This document shows positions 59,844 through 64,000 of a stretch of 64,000 nt of DNA, in pieces. This DNA is from Hyphomicrobiales bacterium. Its GTDB lineage: Bacteria > Pseudomonadota > Alphaproteobacteria > Rhizobiales > TMED25. The position numbers were made by a program, and so were the translations under genes. The DNA lies in NCBI GenBank assembly GCA_029245795.1, contig JAQWOP010000015.1, forward strand, positions 1-64,000. Reading direction: 5' to 3'. Position 1 is the first letter of the stretch, and each line of letters starts with the position of its first letter. The notes beneath the pieces were generated by a model. It was not told where the DNA came from. It ran no database searches and worked only from the letters and a program-made list of their open reading frames with translations.

Positions 59844-59920
59844 TGGTGGGCGATCCAGGACTCGAACCTGGGACCACTCCGTTATGAGCGGAGGGCTCTA
59901 ACCAACTGAGCTAATCGCCC
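59844..59920 (-). tRNA. tRNA with CAT anticodon (elongator Met or Ile2), CCA encoded
   Basis: GGGCGATTAGCTCAGTTGGTTAGAGCCCTCCGCTCATAACGGAGTGGTCCCAGGTTCGAGTCCTGGATCGCCCACCA on the minus strand; full cloverleaf. Confidence 0.95.
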
Positions 59921-60018
59921 TAGACTCTTTTTATAGTACTACAAAATTAATATGTAAAGACCAAATGGTTATTGTGATTACATTTATTATAGAACTTACA
60001 TGCATAAGTAAAGGGAGA

Positions 60019-62007
60019 TTAGCTATCTAAAAAGCTTCTTAGTTTTCTACTTCTTGAAGGATGCTTCAGTTTACGTAAAGCCTTCGCTTCAATTTGCCTT
60101 ATTCGTTCTCTTGTAACTGAAAATTGTTGTCCAACTTCTTCCAATGTGTGATCTGTATTCATTCCAATTCCAAATCTCATACGCAAAACTCTTTCTTCTC
60201 TTGGTGTTAGGGTTGCCAGAACTCTTGTTGTTGTATCTCTAAGATTAGAGTGAATTGCTGCATCAATTGGTAATATTACATTCTTATCTTCAATGAAATC
60301 ACCAAGATGACTATCATCCTCATCTCCTACAGGTGTTTCAAGAGAAATTGGTTCTTTTGCAATTTTCATTACTTTTCTTACTTTATCTAAAGGCATACCT
60401 AATTTCTCTGATATCTCCTCTGGAGTCGGTTCTCTTCCAATTTCATTCAAAATCTGCCGCGATGTACGAACAATCTTATTTATCGTTTCAATCATGTGAA
60501 CGGGAATTCTTATAGTTCTAGCTTGATCAGCAATCGACCTTGTAATTGCTTGACGAATCCACCAAGTTGCGTAGGTAGAAAATTTATAGCCACGACGGTA
60601 TTCAAACTTCTCTACAGCCTTCATCAGCCCTATATTACCCTCTTGAATCAAATCAAGAAACTGTAATCCTCTATTTGTATATTTTTTAGCAATAGATATC
60701 ACTAATCTTAAGTTAGCCTCAACCATCTCTCTTTTTGCAGCATGAGACTCTCTTTCACCTTTTTGAACCATTTGGACAATATTTCTAAATTCATTAACTT
60801 CCACTCCCGCTTCCGTTGCAAGAAGAGCAATCTCGTCACGAATATTTTTAATCTCATTTTTTTCAATTGTTGAAAATTCTTTCCACCCACGCGCAGTCAA
60901 TCTCGACACTCTTCTTATCCAATTTATGTCCAGTTCATTATCGTGGTATTGTTTTATAAATTCGCCTCTTTCAACACCATAACTTTCGGCAAGCCTCATT
61001 AACTTACCCTCCAATGACATCAATCGCTTATTAATATTATACAATTGATGGACTAGAGCTTCAATTCTGTTTGCGTTAAGTGATAAGGCTTTAACTTCCT
61101 CAATGAGCTCGGTTCTAATTTTAGTATATTTTTTTTCCTCAGCGGCTGTAAACTTTTTTGTATTTGAATTTTTCTTTTCAAGAGAGTTTCTAAATTTTTC
61201 AAGATTATTGTATTCTTTTGCTATTTTATTAAATCTTTTAGAAACTTGATCTCTTAAAGCTGACTCCATAGCTGCTAATGATAGATTGTTTTCGTTATCT
61301 TCATCATCATTTTCATCATCTGCCTCTGGTGACTCTTTGCCCTCACCTTCAGAATCTTCATCGTTATCATTGGAAACAGATTTCTCTTCTTCAACTTGAT
61401 TTACATCTGGCTCAGCTACGACTTCTATTTTAGGCATTTCTTGGGCGTCTGGACCAGAATATGTCGCTTCTAAATCAATAATATCTCTTAGTAAAATATC
61501 TCCATCATTTAATTGATCTCTCCATATAATAATTGCTTGAAATGTAAGTGGACTCTCACATAGACCACGCATCATTGCTTCCTTGCCAGCTTCTATTCTC
61601 TTTGCAATGGCAATTTCACCATCTCGCGATAGAAGCTCAACAGATCCCATCTCTTTAAGATACATCCTCACCGGATCATCAGATCTATCATTACCAGTTG
61701 ATGAAGTTTGATCAATTTTTACCGGAAGCTGACCTTCCGGCTCAGAAGTTGTTTGCTCTTCGGCTTCTTCGTTTTCAATTACATTTATGCCCATATCTGA
61801 AAACATTGACATAATATCTTCAATTTGCTCAGAGGAGACCTCATTAGAAGGCAATATTTCATTTAATTCATCATGAGTAATATACCCACGTTTTTTCCCC
61901 AACCTAATCCAGCTTTTTACTGTTCTATCTGAAGTATCTATTAATGGAGAGTCTTTCTTACCTTCTGATTCTTGTTCAGTAGCAATTTCTTTAGTTTTTG
62001 GAGACAT
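60019..62007 (-). CDS. rpoD: RNA polymerase primary sigma factor (sigma-70)
   Basis: [97 protein letters not shown]. Confidence 0.98.
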   Translation of the reverse strand: MSPKTKEIATEQESEGKKDSPLIDTSDRTVKSWIRLGKKRGYITHDELNEILPSNEVSSEQIEDIMSMFSDMGINVIENEEAEEQTTSEPEGQLPVKIDQTSSTGNDRSDDPVRMYLKEMGSVELLSRDGEIAIAKRIEAGKEAMMRGLCESPLTFQAIIIWRDQLNDGDILLRDIIDLEATYSGPDAQEMPKIEVVAEPDVNQVEEEKSVSNDNDEDSEGEGKESPEADDENDDEDNENNLSLAAMESALRDQVSKRFNKIAKEYNNLEKFRNSLEKKNSNTKKFTAAEEKKYTKIRTELIEEVKALSLNANRIEALVHQLYNINKRLMSLEGKLMRLAESYGVERGEFIKQYHDNELDINWIRRVSRLTARGWKEFSTIEKNEIKNIRDEIALLATEAGVEVNEFRNIVQMVQKGERESHAAKREMVEANLRLVISIAKKYTNRGLQFLDLIQEGNIGLMKAVEKFEYRRGYKFSTYATWWIRQAITRSIADQARTIRIPVHMIETINKIVRTSRQILNEIGREPTPEEISEKLGMPLDKVRKVMKIAKEPISLETPVGDEDDSHLGDFIEDKNVILPIDAAIHSNLRDTTTRVLATLTPREERVLRMRFGIGMNTDHTLEEVGQQFSVTRERIRQIEAKALRKLKHPSRSRKLRSFLDS

Positions 62008-62103
62008 AAATTACCGATTTTTTATAATTACAGATAATAATAATATGTATATAATAGATAAATAGAGAAATTCCTATATATTATTCAATAATTTATTGGT
62101 TTT

Positions 62104-64000
62104 CTATATATGATCTTTTTTTTGAAGTCTTGATTTATTCTCTTCATACCACTTATCGAAACCTTTTTTATTTTCTTGATTATGGCTTGGAGTAATATTT
62201 GCATTTGATCTGATCTTTTGAATCATTTGCTTTAACTCCTCTAGTTTCCTTCCATTCTCTTCTGTTGGAGAATTAGAATAATTTAATTTTGCATCTTCTA
62301 ATTCAGAAACAAGATGATATTTATTTATTTCACTTAGTACATTTTTGAATTTTAAACTAACCTTTAATAAATCTTGGCGGGTATTTAAAAAATCATATAT
62401 TTTTTCTAGATCAAATTCATAAATCTCCTTCAAAAGAGAAGAAAAACCAATTTCTTTAATATGATTTAGAACTAATGATGCCTGTTGATTATTAATTTTA
62501 TTTGAAATTATATAATCAATAATTTTTTTATTTAATAACATTGACCTATCATTCTTCAATTTAATTGAAACTATTTCTTCAAGATACTCCCCTACTAGTT
62601 CCGGATATTTAATAATAGTTGATATATAAAGAGCTTCTCCCTTGCTAATAGAATTACCAATTATATTTTTATTTGATTTTGTTATTAATTCTTTACTTGG
62701 TAATTTTACTTTATTGGAAGTGAAGAAGATTTTATTTGATTCAAAACTTTTTGACTTCCAATAGGCATTTAACTTATTTATGATTTCATATTTATAGTGT
62801 CTTTTCACTTCGGCATTGGTTATTTTTGAAATCACGCTCAGCATATGGGACTCAATCTTAGCTCTATCTTCCGGTGTTCCGTAATCTAAGATATTCATGA
62901 AATTGTTCCAAAATAAATCAATCAAGCTAACGCTATTTGAAATCAAAACATCCAAAGCTTTAGGTCCATTATTTTTCAATAAATCATCAGGGTCCATAGA
63001 ATCAGGCAAGAATAGAAAATTCATTGAAAAACCAGGTTTCAAGATAGGGAAAATCAGCTCAATAACCCTAATCGCAGCATTTTTTCCTGCTAAATCACCG
63101 TCGTAACAAAGTAATGGCTGATTAGATATTTGCCATAATCGGTTGATTTGCTCAACAGACAAGCTTGTTCCCATCGTTGCAACAGAAGATTCATAGCCAT
63201 TTATAGCAAGTGCCACAGTATCAAAATAACCTTCTGTTACAATTAGTGGTCTATCAGAAATTAGTGACTTTCTTGCGTTATAAAAATTATAAATTACACT
63301 CTTTTTTTGGAATAATTTTGTTTCGGGAGAATTTAAATATTTAGCTTGCGCTTTACCGGATAGATCTCTTCCACCAAAAGCAATAACACGATCTGTAGTA
63401 TCTGTTATTGGAAAAATTATTCTATCACGGAATCTTTCAAAATAATCCCCCTTATCATTTTCAATAATTAAACCTGCCTCAGATATCTGCCTTTTATTAT
63501 AACCACAAGATTGGAGATATGATATTAAATGCCCCCCTCCTTTTGTATAACCAATTTTAAAAAAATTTATATTTTCAACAGTTAAACCTCTTTGCTTCAA
63601 ATAATCATATTTATATTTATTTTCTTCCTTATTAAGCTCTTTAATAAAAAAATTAGATGCTTCAAAATTTATTTTGTAAAGAATTTCTCTTTTTTGATTT
63701 TCTACAGGATCAAAATGACCTTTCTCAGGTAATTTAACTCCACAATGATTTGCCATCTTAGATAGAGCTTCTGGGAAATTAATATTTTCGATATCCATAA
63801 GAAATTGATAGACATCTCCAGAGGCGTTACAGCCAAAACAATGATATGTTTTTTTTAAATTATCTACAGTAAAGGACGCAGTTTTTTCATTATGAAAAGG
63901 GCAGCAAGCCCAATATACACCCTTCGTAGAATTTGTTTTTCTACTATCCCAGCTGACATATTTTTGGATAACATCTGATAAAACTACCTTTGATTTAATT
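62104..64000 (-). CDS. dnaG: DNA primase, N-terminus runs off window edge
   Basis: Frame extends beyond the track ORF: WACCPFHNEKTASFTVDNLKKTYHCFGCNASGDVYQFLMDIENINFPEAL (CHC2 zinc finger), then TOPRIM IVTEGYFDTVAL. Confidence 0.96.
   Translation of the reverse strand, partial: IKSKVVLSDVIQKYVSWDSRKTNSTKGVYWACCPFHNEKTASFTVDNLKKTYHCFGCNASGDVYQFLMDIENINFPEALSKMANHCGVKLPEKGHFDPVENQKREILYKINFEASNFFIKELNKEENKYKYDYLKQRGLTVENINFFKIGYTKGGGHLISYLQSCGYNKRQISEAGLIIENDKGDYFERFRDRIIFPITDTTDRVIAFGGRDLSGKAQAKYLNSPETKLFQKKSVIYNFYNARKSLISDRPLIVTEGYFDTVALAINGYESSVATMGTSLSVEQINRLWQISNQPLLCYDGDLAGKNAAIRVIELIFPILKPGFSMNFLFLPDSMDPDDLLKNNGPKALDVLISNSVSLIDLFWNNFMNILDYGTPEDRAKIESHMLSVISKITNAEVKRHYKYEIINKLNAYWKSKSFESNKIFFTSNKVKLPSKELITKSNKNIIGNSISKGEALYISTIIKYPELVGEYLEEIVSIKLKNDRSMLLNKKIIDYIISNKINNQQASLVLNHIKEIGFSSLLKEIYEFDLEKIYDFLNTRQDLLKVSLKFKNVLSEINKYHLVSELEDAKLNYSNSPTEENGRKLEELKQMIQKIRSNANITPSHNQENKKGFDKWYEENKSRLQKKDHI

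Overview
Low-GC (AT-rich) chromosomal window that looks like core genome of a streamlined, probably marine, alphaproteobacterium (lineage is inference). It carries: an ilvB-ilvH-ilvC operon; miaA, serB, a Do-like protease, DUF2065-hflK-hflC and thyA-folA; a circularly permuted two-piece tmRNA gene next to sspB; fumC, uvrD-like, prmA, a DUF1127 ORF and an M24 peptidase; a complete minus-strand dcw cluster (mraZ to lpxC, continuing to bamD-recN-ligA); rnpB; an amidase; a fused 5-oxoprolinase; a metH-metF-ArsR/methyltransferase (SahR-like) block; mlaA-mlaC; a small metabolic cluster (IDH-like, CoA-transferase, KdsB-like, M24/DddP-like); tRNA(CAT), rpoD and partial dnaG. No CRISPR array, IS element or prophage was seen. 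The most interesting signals are small and not in the ORF track: a BCAA-rich leader peptide with hairpins and a terminator upstream of ilvB; a five-copy 10-bp-period ATGG array upstream of mraZ; an 18-bp inverted repeat overlapping the start codon of the SahR-like regulator; a divergent KdsB-like protein lacking expected catalytic residues, beside an atypical M24 hydrolase; a second copy of the tmRNA 3' hairpin reused as an apparent terminator; and two tiny overlapping ORFs after the tRNA. No clearly new multi-gene system was found.
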